38,375 nucleotides of DNA from Clostridiales bacterium UBA1774 (GTDB lineage: Bacteria; Bacillota; Clostridia; Oscillospirales; Oscillospiraceae), in contig DCGQ01000018.1 in the NCBI GenBank assembly GCA_002314635.1, positions 1-38,375 of the forward strand. Direction: 5' to 3'. The notes under the pieces were generated by a model. It did no database searches. It saw nothing but the letters and a program-made list of their open reading frames with translations, and had not been told where the DNA came from. Each line of letters begins with the position of its first letter. Position 1 is the first letter of the stretch. A program made the position numbers and the translations under genes. Below are positions 16,541 to 24,658 of this stretch, in pieces.

Positions 16541-17872
16541 ATGAAACTCATCTACGGCATCAAAGACAAGCCAAAGACCGGCGAAATCATTTTGTTCGCG
16601 CTTCAGCAGCTTCTGGCCATCATGGCCGCCACCATTGCCGTTCCCGCCGTCATCAACAGCATCTGCGGCACCGCGCTCACCGCTTCCGCTGCTCTGTTCG
16701 GCGCCGGCTGCGGCAGCATCGTCTACCTGCTCTTCACCAAATCTTCCAGTCCCGTATTTCTGGGCAGCTCCTTCGCTTTCATCGGCTCCATGTGCTCCGC
16801 CTTTGCCGGCGCAAGCTCCATGGCAGTCGGCTACTGGGGTCTGATCATCGGTGCCGCCATGGCCGGTCTGGTCTATGTGGTTCTGGCTATCGTAATCAAG
16901 GCCTGCGGCGTCAAGTGGATCGATAAGCTGATGCCCCCCGTCATCATCGGACCCACCGTGGCCATCATCGGCCTGAGCCTCAGCAGCAATGCTGTCGGCG
17001 ACCTGATGAAGTCCAGCGTGGAAGGCGGCAGCACCTATGTTGCTCTGATCTGCGGTTTGATCACGCTGGCCGTCACCATGCTGGCCTCCACCTACGGCAA
17101 GAAGGGCGTCAAGCTGGTTCCCTTCATCATCGGCATTCTGGCCGGTTATGTAGCTGCTTCCATCTTCGGCATCATCGGAAAGGCCTGCGACAACCCCGCT
17201 CTCGTGGTGATCAACTACTCCGCTTTCAAAAACTGCGGCTTCGTTGCTCTGCCCGACTTCACCTTCCTGCTGGGCGGCAACACCTCCGAGATCACCGGTT
17301 CTTACATTCTGACCCTGTTCACCGCCTATGTTCCGGTTGCATTCGTTGTCTTTGCCGAGCATCTGGCTGACCACAAGAATCTGAGCTCCATCGTGGGCGT
17401 GAACCTGCTGGAGGAGCCCGGTCTGACCCGCACTCTGTTGGGCGACGGTATTGGCTCCATCGTGGGCACCTTCTTCGGCGGCTGCCCCAACACCACCTAC
17501 GGCGAGTCCATCGGCTGCGTGGCCATCACCCGCAACGCTTCCACCGTCTCCATCTGGGGCGCTGCCTTCGCCTGCATCATCTTCTCTCTGATCTCTCCTC
17601 TGGTCGCCTTCCTCGAAACCATTCCCTCCTGCGTCATGGGCGGCGTGTGCGTCGCGCTGTACGGCTTCATCGCCGTGTCCGGCTTCAAAATGCTGCAGGG
17701 TGTTGATCTGAACAAGAACCGCAACCTGTTCGTAGCCAGCGTGATCTTCATCACCGGCGTAGGCGGTATGTCCGTCTCCTTCGGTGCGGTTGAAATCCGT
17801 ACCGTTGCCTGCGCTCTGATCCTCGGCATTCTGGCCAATGTGATGCTGTCCAAGGAACAGGAAGAAAACTGA
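16541..17872 (+). CDS. uraA: Uracil/xanthine permease family transporter, probably uracil
   Basis: A 443-residue nucleobase:cation symporter-2 family protein with 12-14 membrane segments. Family features include the QQLLAIMAATIAVPAV start region, VFAEHLADHKNLS and GGCPNTTYGESIG near the substrate site. It would import uracil with protons. The ATG at 16541 follows AGGAGG; the open frame upstream runs through the leader terminator and is not coding. A PyrR-type leader supports uracil over xanthine. Codon use is unusually biased (many GGC, ATC, CTG), as in highly expressed genes. A strong terminator follows at once, so it is monocistronic. Confidence 0.92.
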   Translation: MKLIYGIKDKPKTGEIILFALQQLLAIMAATIAVPAVINSICGTALTASAALFGAGCGSIVYLLFTKSSSPVFLGSSFAFIGSMCSAFAGASSMAVGYWGLIIGAAMAGLVYVVLAIVIKACGVKWIDKLMPPVIIGPTVAIIGLSLSSNAVGDLMKSSVEGGSTYVALICGLITLAVTMLASTYGKKGVKLVPFIIGILAGYVAASIFGIIGKACDNPALVVINYSAFKNCGFVALPDFTFLLGGNTSEITGSYILTLFTAYVPVAFVVFAEHLADHKNLSSIVGVNLLEEPGLTRTLLGDGIGSIVGTFFGGCPNTTYGESIGCVAITRNASTVSIWGAAFACIIFSLISPLVAFLETIPSCVMGGVCVALYGFIAVSGFKMLQGVDLNKNRNLFVASVIFITGVGGMSVSFGAVEIRTVACALILGILANVMLSKEQEEN

Positions 17873-17883
17873 GTCTTCTGCAA

Positions 17884-17920
17884 AGCGCCCCGGCCGAAGG
17901 AAGGTCGGGGCGCTTTTTTT
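17884..17920 (+). terminator. Terminator after uraA
   Basis: A 12-bp GC-rich stem (17884-17895 with 17903-17914, one G-U pair, 7-nt loop) ends in seven T residues. Confidence 0.93.
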
Positions 17921-17929
17921 GTTTCGAGC

Positions 17930-17958
17930 TTGTCCCCTGTCACTTTTTCTGATATGAT
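17930..17958 (+). promoter_or_regulatory. Promoter of exonuclease gene
   Basis: TTGTCC (17930-17935), 17-nt spacer, TATGAT (17953-17958). Its position makes start codons upstream of about 17965 impossible for this transcript and decides the start of the next gene. Confidence 0.7.
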
Positions 17959-17989
17959 GGCGAAAAAAGGCGGAAGGACAGTGCGATGT

Positions 17990-18505
17990 ATGCAGTTTTC
18001 CATGGTACGGGATTTCCCGGAATTTACAGTGTTCGACTTTGAAACCACCGGTCTGGGGCCAAACGCACAGATCACGGAGATCGGTGCAGTCCGGGTGGAT
18101 CATGGTGAGTTTCTGAATCCGTTCTCCACGCTGATCAATCCCGGAATCCCCATTCCCTTTCCCGTACAGCAGCTGACCGGCATTACAGACCGCATGGTCT
18201 CAAAAGCACCTGCCATCGAGGAAGTGATGCCCGCGTTTTTGGACTATCTGGGCGACACGCCGATCATCGCGCACAATGCGGCCTTCGACTGCACTTACCT
18301 TTATCGGGATGCTGCCCGGCTGGGACGCACCGTTCCAAACACCGTGGTGGATACCATGCGTCTTGCCAGAAAGGTCTGGCCGAAGCTTCCCAGCTACAAG
18401 CTGGTCTTTCTGACCGACTACCACGGCATCGCGCAGGAAAATGCCCACCGCGCATGGTGCGATGCCAAGGCCACCGCCAAGCTCTACCTGATGATGCATC
18501 CATAA
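17990..18505 (+). CDS. DEDDh 3'-5' exonuclease (DnaQ/PolC epsilon-like)
   Basis: A 171-residue stand-alone exonuclease of the DnaQ fold that removes nucleotides from DNA or RNA 3' ends. Motifs are FDFETTG (Asp, Glu), NAAFDCTYL (Asp) and HRAWCDA (His, Asp), so the DEDDh set is complete. The promoter -10 box lies inside the longer open frame, so the start is ATG 17990 or the in-frame GTG at 17981; GGAAGG sits 12 or 3 nt upstream respectively. It is a single gene between two terminators. Whether it proofreads for a polymerase or acts alone in repair or RNA decay is not visible. Confidence 0.87.
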   Translation: MQFSMVRDFPEFTVFDFETTGLGPNAQITEIGAVRVDHGEFLNPFSTLINPGIPIPFPVQQLTGITDRMVSKAPAIEEVMPAFLDYLGDTPIIAHNAAFDCTYLYRDAARLGRTVPNTVVDTMRLARKVWPKLPSYKLVFLTDYHGIAQENAHRAWCDAKATAKLYLMMHP

Positions 18506-18508
18506 AAC

Positions 18509-18549
18509 AGCCGGAAACGGGTGAAAAATTCCCGTTTCCGGCTTTCTTT
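18509..18549. terminator. Bidirectional terminator, exonuclease/plsY
   Basis: A 13-bp stem, AGCCGGAAACGGG paired with CCCGTTTCCGGCT (18509-18521 and 18531-18543), is followed by TTCTTTA on the plus strand and TGTTTTAT on the minus strand. It separates convergent genes. Confidence 0.88.
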
Positions 18550-19153
18550 ACTTATTTGGTTTTCCGAAGTGGAACTCCGGTTCCGTTCCCCGAATCAGAC
18601 GATGCAGATTTCCCCGATGCATGAAAATGACAAATAATGCGATGAACACGCCCAGCAGCAGGGCATACCAGGGGAAACCGCCCAGCAGCAGCATGGATAC
18701 CGGAATCCCCACGCCCGCTGTCATAGAACAGGCGGAAACCCGCTTCGTCGCAAAAAACATCAGGAAAAAGATTGCAAGAATAATCAAAAAGACCTTCCAG
18801 CTGAGAAACAGCGCAATCGCCCCGCTGACCGACACCGCTTTTCCGCCCCGGAATCCGAAGTACAGCGGGAAGCAGTGCCCGATCAGGCAGCCAAATGCCG
18901 CGCAGACCGCACCGGGTTCCCCTGCCATCAGCTTTCCCAGCAGCATGGCAAGCAGTGTCTTTAAGCAATCACCCGCCAGTGTGATCAGACCGACTTTCCA
19001 GCCATACACCCGGGCCACATTGGTCGCCCCGGCATTGCCGCTGCCTTTTTGCCGCACATCGCCGCCCAGACGCCGGGTCAGGACAATGGCGATGTTCACA
19101 GAGCCCAGCAGATAGCCGATCAGAACTGTGAGAATCAAAACTACGCCGGCCAT
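18548..19153 (-). CDS. plsY: Glycerol-3-phosphate acyltransferase PlsY
   Basis: A 201-residue membrane acyltransferase that moves an acyl group from acyl-phosphate to glycerol-3-phosphate, the first step of phospholipid synthesis. Family motifs are GSGNAGATN (residues 37-45) and GHCFPLYFGFRGGK, with five to six hydrophobic segments. Its ATG directly follows the gap stop codon with no spacer, so translation is probably coupled to GAPDH. Confidence 0.95.
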   Translation of the reverse strand: MAGVVLILTVLIGYLLGSVNIAIVLTRRLGGDVRQKGSGNAGATNVARVYGWKVGLITLAGDCLKTLLAMLLGKLMAGEPGAVCAAFGCLIGHCFPLYFGFRGGKAVSVSGAIALFLSWKVFLIILAIFFLMFFATKRVSACSMTAGVGIPVSMLLLGGFPWYALLLGVFIALFVIFMHRGNLHRLIRGTEPEFHFGKPNK

Positions 19154-20167
19154 TCAGCGATGGTCAACTTCGTACATGTGCTTGAGGAGCTTCATTGCCA
19201 TGCAGGTGTAGCCGTATTCGTTGTCATACCATGCAAACAGCTTCACAAGGGGGCCTTCGATTTTCAGACCGGCTGTGGCATCAAAGACGCCGCCCACGGT
19301 GATGCCCACAAAATCGGAAGAGACCAGCGGCTGTTCCGTATAACCGAAGTAATCCTTCATTTCGTTTTCGCAGGCGCGCTTGATCTCGGCGCAGATCTCC
19401 TCATAAGTGGTCTCCGGCTTCTGCAGGGTCGCCACCAGGTCTACCATGGACACATCCAGCGTAGGCACACGGAGCGCCACACCGGTGAGCTTTCCCTTCA
19501 TCTGGGGCAATACCTTGCCCACAGCCTTTGCCGCGCCGGTGGAGGTGGGGATCATATTGCTGCCGGAAGCACGGCCCAAGCGGTAATCGTTCTTATTCGG
19601 CTTGCCGTCAACCGTACTCTGAGAAGTGGTAACGGAATGGATTGTGGTCATCAGCCCGTTTTCGATGCCGAAAGCGTCATTGACGATCTTCACCAGAGGC
19701 GCCAGACAGTTGGTAGTGCAGGAAGCGTTGGACACGACCTTCATGTCGGAGGTGTAATCCTGATGGTTTACACCCATCACAAAGGTAGGCGCTTCATCGG
19801 AAGGTGCGGTGACAACGACTTTTTTCGCACCGCCCACCATGTGTTTTTCCGCGTCCTTCAGCTTCTTAAACTTGCCGGTGGATTCCACGATATACTCTGC
19901 ACCAACGCTGGCCCAGGGAATCTCGGAAGGATCATTGCAGTTGAATACCCGGATCTTTTCGCCGTCGATGATCAGGCTGTCCTCGGTATAGCTGACTTCG
20001 CCGCGATATCTGCCGAAAACCGTGTCATACTGGAACAGGTATGCAAGCTGCTCAGGGGGCTTATGGTCGTTGATAGCCTTAAAGCAGAACCCGCCAAGTT
20101 CTTTGCCCGCCCGGATTGCCAGACGGCCGATACGCCCAAACCCATTGATGCCAACATTGATGCTCAT
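19154..20167 (-). CDS. gap: Glyceraldehyde-3-phosphate dehydrogenase, type I
   Basis: A 337-residue glycolytic enzyme converting glyceraldehyde-3-phosphate to 1,3-bisphosphoglycerate. The Rossmann start is VGINGFGRIGR, the catalytic Cys is Cys150 in SNASCTTNC, and the C-terminus shows WYDNEYGY. CTGGAGGACATT precedes the ATG. It lies between a flavin oxidoreductase gene (43-nt gap) and plsY, so the three appear to share one transcript. Its product pathway supplies glycerol-phosphate-level intermediates, but the link to plsY is only positional. Confidence 0.96.
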   Translation of the reverse strand: MSINVGINGFGRIGRLAIRAGKELGGFCFKAINDHKPPEQLAYLFQYDTVFGRYRGEVSYTEDSLIIDGEKIRVFNCNDPSEIPWASVGAEYIVESTGKFKKLKDAEKHMVGGAKKVVVTAPSDEAPTFVMGVNHQDYTSDMKVVSNASCTTNCLAPLVKIVNDAFGIENGLMTTIHSVTTSQSTVDGKPNKNDYRLGRASGSNMIPTSTGAAKAVGKVLPQMKGKLTGVALRVPTLDVSMVDLVATLQKPETTYEEICAEIKRACENEMKDYFGYTEQPLVSSDFVGITVGGVFDATAGLKIEGPLVKLFAWYDNEYGYTCMAMKLLKHMYEVDHR

Positions 20168-20210
20168 AATGTCCTCCAGATGTTTTTGTTTATGTAAAAT
20201 AAATGGGAAC

Positions 20211-22094
20211 TCAGATTTTCAGAGCGGCCTCCATGCCGCCATGGGTTGCTTTGAACAGGGTTCCGCCCTGCTGGCTGCAGTCACCCGCCGGATACACCGG
20301 AATGCCCAGCCCGGACGCCATCCCCTCCGCGCTTTTATCCGCCCGGACACCCAGAGACAGCACCACCGTATCGCAGGGGATCACTTCCCTGCTGCCATCC
20401 TCCAGAGAGATAACGGCGCCTTCTTCTGTAGCATCCTCCAGACGAACCTTGCAGCGGAAGCGGACACCGCCATCCAGAAGTGCCTTTTTCAGCCAGATCA
20501 TACTGATGGCGATCCCGTCGGCGCCGATGCGTTCCTCCGGCAGCATATCGATGATCGTGACCTTTCTCCCGCTCTGAATCAGGCTCAGCGCCATCTCCAG
20601 CCCGGTAAATCCGGCACCGGCAATGACCACATTCTGCCCGGCCCGGCTCAGATCCGTTTCCAGCTCGCCCACCCAGATTGCCTTTTCCGGCTTGGTAGCA
20701 ATGCGGGGAATGATCGGTCCGGCACCGGCGGCCACCACCAGTGCCTCCGGATGCAGCGCACGGAGCAGCTCCGGCGTAGCCTCCGTATTCAGGCGGACGG
20801 TAATACCTGGGTTTTCCACGGTATGCCGGATCGCCCATTCCAGATAATTCCGCATATCGCCCTTGAACTCCGCTGCGGAGGCAAAGCACAGGCTGCCGCC
20901 CAGATGGCCGCGCCGTTCCAGCAGCGTTACCCGGTGTCCCCGTTCCGCTGCGGTACGGGCAGCCTGCATTCCCGCAGGGCCGCCGCCGATGACCACAACA
21001 TGCTTCGGCTGCTGCGCCGGATGCACTTCAAGCTCGGTCTCCCGGCCGATCATCGGATTCACCGCACAGCGAACCGGCTGCCGCAGCGTATGCGTCCGGT
21101 TGATGCAGGTATTGCAGCGGACGCAGGGGCGGATATCCGCCTCCCGACCCTGCTGCGCTTTTACAACGAAATCCGGGTCAGCCAGCGCAGTGCGGATCAT
21201 AGCCGCCGCATCAATATCACCGGCGGCAATGGCTTTCTCTGCGGTTTCCAGATTCATGCCGCAGACCACGCTGACCGGGATGTGAAGAAGCTTTTTGAAC
21301 TGCCGTGCAAAGGGAATGTTGGTGCCTCTGGGGATATAGGCAGGGGAGTTGATGTCCGGCAGTGTGGCATCCTCCTCCAGAAGACCACGGCTCACATGAA
21401 GCAGGTCGATCTTATCCTGAATCCGCTGTGCAAACCGCAGCGTCTCCTCCAGCGTGGTGCTGCCCGGCAGGATTTCCTCCGCGCTGATACGGTATTCGAT
21501 GGCAAGCCGATCCCCTACCTCCGCACGGATAGCGTCCAGCAGTTCCAGCGCAAAACGGCTGCGGTTTTCCTCGCTGCCGCCATATTCATCTGTTCGGTGG
21601 TTGATGGCAGCAGAATAAAACTGGGCCGGCACATTGCCGTGTCCGCCGTGGACAAGCAGCACATCAAAGCCGTTATCCGCAGCCACCTTCGCCTGATGCA
21701 CATAGGAGGCTATGATACCCCGCACTTCCTCCACAGGCATGGTGGTAATCCGTTCTCTGGCACCCATCATGTACCGGGTCACTGTGACCTCTACACCGGC
21801 CAGCGCACCGCCGGCATGGAGCGTTTCCACCAGCTCCGGCAGTTCTTCCACACGCATGGGCGCACAGGCAGGGCGGATCATCCCCGGAAACCGCCCATCT
21901 TCTTCCAGAGAACTGATGCCCAAATGTACTATGGCAGCCCCGGAAGCGGCCAGATTCCGATAATATGCCTTCAGCTGGTTTGTCCCGTCCTCTGTTTTCC
22001 AATTCAGAAACGGTGCGGCAGGGGCAACCTCGATCCGGTTCCGGAAGGTCAGCTTTCCAACCTGCAGCGGCTTGAAAATTTCAGAAAACGCCAT
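20211..22094 (-). CDS. NADH:flavin oxidoreductase, OYE-type, with FAD/NAD domain
   Basis: A 627-residue protein of the 2,4-dienoyl-CoA reductase/BaiH-like family. An FMN TIM barrel (about 1-340) contains HGGHGNVPAQFYSAAINHRTDEYGG. A 4Fe-4S cluster segment follows (CVRCNTCINRTH and a later Cys in RCAVNP). An FAD/NAD domain starts with VVVIGGGPAGMQAA and ends with YPAGDC. It probably reduces an alpha,beta-unsaturated carbonyl compound with NAD(P)H; the substrate is unknown. The frame is open to 22208, but ATG 22094 has GGAGTGTGGAAT upstream and starts the conserved domain. It is first gene before gap and plsY, and its leader holds a strong hairpin. Confidence 0.9.
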   Translation of the reverse strand: MAFSEIFKPLQVGKLTFRNRIEVAPAAPFLNWKTEDGTNQLKAYYRNLAASGAAIVHLGISSLEEDGRFPGMIRPACAPMRVEELPELVETLHAGGALAGVEVTVTRYMMGARERITTMPVEEVRGIIASYVHQAKVAADNGFDVLLVHGGHGNVPAQFYSAAINHRTDEYGGSEENRSRFALELLDAIRAEVGDRLAIEYRISAEEILPGSTTLEETLRFAQRIQDKIDLLHVSRGLLEEDATLPDINSPAYIPRGTNIPFARQFKKLLHIPVSVVCGMNLETAEKAIAAGDIDAAAMIRTALADPDFVVKAQQGREADIRPCVRCNTCINRTHTLRQPVRCAVNPMIGRETELEVHPAQQPKHVVVIGGGPAGMQAARTAAERGHRVTLLERRGHLGGSLCFASAAEFKGDMRNYLEWAIRHTVENPGITVRLNTEATPELLRALHPEALVVAAGAGPIIPRIATKPEKAIWVGELETDLSRAGQNVVIAGAGFTGLEMALSLIQSGRKVTIIDMLPEERIGADGIAISMIWLKKALLDGGVRFRCKVRLEDATEEGAVISLEDGSREVIPCDTVVLSLGVRADKSAEGMASGLGIPVYPAGDCSQQGGTLFKATHGGMEAALKI

Positions 22095-22144
22095 ATTCCA
22101 CACTCCATTTCGGCAAGGCTGCGTGCACTTGTATGTAACAACCC

Positions 22145-22162
22145 AGACAATCGTAATATTGT
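22145..22162. repeat. GACAAT-N6-ATTGTC palindrome in leader
   Basis: Six-base arms around CGTAAT lie between the leader hairpin and the oxidoreductase start. This is operator-like dyad symmetry; no regulator gene is adjacent, so any binding is speculative. Confidence 0.5.
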
Positions 22163-22169
22163 CCCTGAT

Positions 22170-22208
22170 ATGCCAAGTGCCAGAAGCTATGCTTCTGGCA
22201 CTTGGCAT
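22170..22208. repeat. Perfect 18-bp hairpin at mRNA 5' end
   Basis: Arms 22170-22187 and 22191-22208 are perfectly complementary around a 3-nt loop. There is no T run on either strand, so it is not a normal terminator. With the promoter at 22220-22248 it would begin about 4-6 nt from the oxidoreductase transcript start. Confidence 0.9.
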
Positions 22209-22219
22209 CGATCGGCTGT

Positions 22220-22248
22220 ATTTTACATCGGAACAAACGGTGTGTCAA
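22220..22248 (-). promoter_or_regulatory. Promoter of flavin oxidoreductase-gap-plsY
   Basis: Minus-strand TTGACA (22243-22248), 17-nt spacer and TAAAAT (22220-22225), near consensus. It drives the three genes with a leader of about 118 nt. Confidence 0.82.
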
Positions 22249-22266
22249 GATGGAACTTCTGTCTTT

Positions 22267-23115
22267 TCAGGCGCGGCCCTCCCGTCTTTCGCTTTCCAGC
22301 CAGACATTAAAAGCACCGCCGAAGAGGACGATCTCCATACACCAGGAAATCCAGAACATGGCAAATACTACCGTGGCCAGACTGCCGTAGACGCTGCCGG
22401 AATGCATCCGGTTCAGTACCAGAGAAAACACCCAGCTCAACAGCATCCACAGTGCGGAGGCCAGCAGCGCACCCGGTATCTGCCGCATAAGCTTCCGTTT
22501 TCCGGTTGGAAGAAAGCGATAGAGCAGTGCGAAGAACACCGCCAGCATCAGCATGGCCGCCGGGTAGCGAAGTCTGACCACATATCCCAGCAGCAGACCC
22601 AGTCTGGGCCAGAAGCGGTTCACGCGGGAAAGCAGCGATTGCTGCAGCATACTGGTGGCCAGAGAAAGCAGCATAACCAGCATCAGTCCCAGCGTATAAA
22701 CACTGCTCAGAAGCCGCAGACGCAGATAACTGCGGCCCTGTCCGCCCCGATAGACATACTCCAGTCCTCTGGTCAGACCGGCAAAGGATTTTCCCGCCGA
22801 CCACAGCAGTACCACGGTGGAAACAGAAATTGCCGCAGCCGAATAGCCGTATACATCCTCCACAATCCGCTGCAGCAGCTCCTGCATCACAGACGGCAGC
22901 ACTGCGGACAGGAAGCGAAGCAGCTCCGCCTGCGGGATCTGGGTATAGGGCAGCAGCGCACATAGAATCGCGGCAGCGGGAAACAGAGACAGGAACAGGT
23001 AAAATGCCCCGGCAGAGGCATAGACACTTCGTTTCCCGTCAAATACGACCCGCAGAAGCGACGGGATTCCCCATGCTTCGCGTTCCTGCCGCAGCAGCTG
23101 CCGCACTTTTTTCAT
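22267..23115 (-). CDS. YihY/BrkB family membrane protein
   Basis: A 282-residue polytopic inner-membrane protein of the YihY (formerly RNase BN/BrkB-like) family. About six hydrophobic segments are visible, with the family-type region VYASAGAFYLFLSLFPAAA near the start and SVYGSLATVVFAMFWIS near the end. The molecular function of the family is not settled. The open frame runs back through the tRNA-Gly gene and its terminator, which is not coding; ATG 23115 follows GGAGGGAGG. It is separated from the tRNA by a terminator and needs its own promoter, which I could not place. Confidence 0.85.
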   Translation of the reverse strand: MKKVRQLLRQEREAWGIPSLLRVVFDGKRSVYASAGAFYLFLSLFPAAAILCALLPYTQIPQAELLRFLSAVLPSVMQELLQRIVEDVYGYSAAAISVSTVVLLWSAGKSFAGLTRGLEYVYRGGQGRSYLRLRLLSSVYTLGLMLVMLLSLATSMLQQSLLSRVNRFWPRLGLLLGYVVRLRYPAAMLMLAVFFALLYRFLPTGKRKLMRQIPGALLASALWMLLSWVFSLVLNRMHSGSVYGSLATVVFAMFWISWCMEIVLFGGAFNVWLESERREGRA

Positions 23116-23139
23116 GATATCGGCTTCCTCCCTCCCGTA

Positions 23140-23220
23140 TTTTTCCGCACAGTCAGCATACAGGCAGACTGCTGCGAAAAACCGCGAAATGTACCGTAAC
23201 CCAGTGCTTTTTCCGCACAG
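23140..23220. repeat. 13-bp direct repeat upstream of YihY gene
   Basis: TTTTTCCGCACAG occurs at 23140-23152 and 23208-23220, 68 bp apart start to start. Both copies lie in the leader between the tRNA terminator and the YihY gene; the first overlaps the region just before its SD. Confidence 0.6.
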
Positions 23221-23221
23221 C

Positions 23222-23254
23222 AAAAAACCGTCTTTTGTCTGAGACAAAAGACGG
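23222..23254 (-). terminator. Terminator of tRNA-Gly(GCC)
   Basis: A 12-bp perfect stem (CCGTCTTTTGTC and its complement, 3-nt loop) followed on the minus strand by six T residues (23222-23227). Confidence 0.92.
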
Positions 23255-23261
23255 CATAAAA

Positions 23262-23337
23262 TGGAGCGGGCGACGAGATTCGAACTCGCTACCTCCACCT
23301 TGGCAAGGTGGCGCTCTGCCAAATGAGCTACGCCCGC
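23262..23337 (-). tRNA. tRNA-Gly (anticodon GCC)
   Basis: The reverse complement gives a 76-nt tRNA: acceptor GCGGGCG/CGCCCGC, D arm GCTCATTTGGCAGAGC, anticodon stem CCACC/GGTGG around TTGCCAA (anticodon GCC), T arm CGAGTTCGAATCTCG, discriminator T and encoded CCA. It decodes GGC and GGT, the commonest glycine codons in the nearby genes. It is single and has its own promoter and terminator. Confidence 0.96.
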
Positions 23338-23349
23338 GGAACATTTGTC

Positions 23350-23377
23350 ATTATAGCAGGCTTTTCTCATATGTCAA
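23350..23377 (-). promoter_or_regulatory. Promoter of tRNA-Gly(GCC)
   Basis: Minus-strand TTGACA (23372-23377), 16-nt spacer and perfect TATAAT (23350-23355). The -35 box contains the TGA stop codon of the upstream glycosyltransferase gene. Confidence 0.88.
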
Positions 23378-24495
23378 GCATTTTCTGATTTATTTTTCCT
23401 GTCCGGGTTCAGCTCCATAGCCTGTATTGCCAGAGGAAAAACCGCATTCAGTGCGTATTTCGCGGAATGCTCCCGGTTCTTTTCACCCATGATCCGCCGC
23501 AGCTCCGGATCGGAGGCCAGCGTTCGGACGCAGTCCGCAAAAGCCTCCTCATCCCCTGTCCGGTACAGGAAACCGCCCACACCGTTCTGCACCAGATCCT
23601 CAATGCCCTTCACTCGTGTACCGATTACAGGCTTCCCGGCATACATTCCCTCCAGAATGTGAAAGGGCAGTCCCTCGCTGCGGCTGGCAGATACACACAG
23701 ATCCGCGGCGGCATACCAGTCCTTCATTTCTTCCGCCTGACCGGGGAAAAGGATTCGCTGCGCCAATCCCAGCTTCCCGGCAAGCTTCCTGCAGGCTTCC
23801 AGTTCTGTGCCCGCACCGGGCAGCGCCAGCACCGTTTCCGCCGGAAGCTTCGCCATTGACCGGATCAGGAATGCCTGATTCTTCCGCCGGGAAAACTCCG
23901 CCGGATACAGCAGCAGGAGCGCCTGTTCCGACAGTCCCAGCCGCTTCCGAAGCAAATCACGGTCTCCCCCGTCCAAACGGTGATAATCCACGCCGATCCC
24001 CGGCACCGAAAGGATCTCCCGTCCCAGCCGATACCGCTTTGCGATCTCCAGATCCCGGCTGTTCATCACAATGACCCGGTCCGTCACCGGGCGGCACAGC
24101 AGCTCTGCCGCCAGCAGCAGCTGCCGCTTTGGAAACGGCGTATCCCGGTCAAACAAATAGCCGTGAACCATGGTCACTACCCGGGTATTCCCCTTTCCAG
24201 CCAGCATCACAGCCAGCCGCAGGAAAAAGGCGGCCAGTGAGGTATGCACACAGATCAGGTCAAACCGTTCCCGGCGAAGATATTGAGCCAGCTGCAGGGC
24301 AGTTTGAAAATTGACCGGTGCAAACAGGCTTTTACGCAAAGGCAGGTCAATGCAGTCCCGAATGCCTTCCTGCTCATAGCCGCCGGGGCAGAAAACCTGC
24401 GTCTCCCAGCCTTCTTTGCAGGCCGCTGCCAGATAAGGCCGATGAAAATTCCGCAGATGGACAGGATTGGACGCAGCATACAGAAGCTTCGGCAT
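23374..24495 (-). CDS. Glycosyltransferase, GT-B fold, GT4-like
   Basis: A 373-residue cytoplasmic glycosyltransferase. The N-terminal domain (LYAASNPVHLRNFHRPYL, CVHTSLAAFF, MVHGYLFDRDTPF) and C-terminal donor-binding domain (LLYPAEFSRRKNQ, SASRSEGLPFHILEGMYAG) fit GT4 enzymes of the EPS/capsule type; the E-x7-E motif is EGLPFHILE. MPKLLY at 24495 is the start, with GAGGGG 8 nt upstream; a 12-residue in-frame extension lacks an SD. It lies back-to-back with a polysaccharide operon, so it probably adds a sugar to the same glycan. Donor and acceptor are unknown. Confidence 0.87.
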   Translation of the reverse strand: MPKLLYAASNPVHLRNFHRPYLAAACKEGWETQVFCPGGYEQEGIRDCIDLPLRKSLFAPVNFQTALQLAQYLRRERFDLICVHTSLAAFFLRLAVMLAGKGNTRVVTMVHGYLFDRDTPFPKRQLLLAAELLCRPVTDRVIVMNSRDLEIAKRYRLGREILSVPGIGVDYHRLDGGDRDLLRKRLGLSEQALLLLYPAEFSRRKNQAFLIRSMAKLPAETVLALPGAGTELEACRKLAGKLGLAQRILFPGQAEEMKDWYAAADLCVSASRSEGLPFHILEGMYAGKPVIGTRVKGIEDLVQNGVGGFLYRTGDEEAFADCVRTLASDPELRRIMGEKNREHSAKYALNAVFPLAIQAMELNPDRKNKSENA

Positions 24496-24521
24496 ACAGA
24501 ACACCCCTCTTTCTAAGCTGC

Positions 24522-24550
24522 ATGGTATCATGATTGTCTGTCAAATGCAA
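24522..24550 (-). promoter_or_regulatory. Possible promoter of glycosyltransferase
   Basis: Minus-strand TTGCAT (24545-24550), 17-nt spacer and TACCAT (24522-24527). The same -10 form occurs before the ligase-like gene at 16296. Confidence 0.45.
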
Positions 24551-24589
24551 TTCCATCCCGACGATTCCGGGGCAATCATAAGTTTTTCG

Positions 24590-24617
24590 TTTACAAACTG
24601 CAGAATTATGGTATACT
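24590..24617 (+). promoter_or_regulatory. Promoter of polysaccharide operon
   Basis: TTTACA (24590-24595), 16-nt spacer, TATACT (24612-24617), about 42 nt before the GTG start of the sugar-phosphate transferase. Confidence 0.75.
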
Positions 24618-24658
24618 CATTAGATAGGTATATGTTATTTCGTCCCGGAGGATAATCC

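Noticed and set aside
16529..18103. 524-codon minus-strand open frame rich in Gly, Asp and His
   Set aside because: Antisense to uraA; low-complexity composition results from strong codon bias.
22095..22208. 38-residue N-terminal extension of the oxidoreductase
   Set aside because: It translates the leader hairpin; the conserved domain and SD fit ATG 22094.
22170..22208. Intrinsic terminator
   Set aside because: No T run on either strand after the stem.
20022..22310. 762-codon plus-strand open frame
   Set aside because: Antisense to the flavin oxidoreductase and gap; it also reads through the hairpin and promoter.
23116..23370. N-terminal extension of the YihY gene
   Set aside because: Translates the tRNA-Gly gene and its terminator; the SD-preceded ATG is at 23115.
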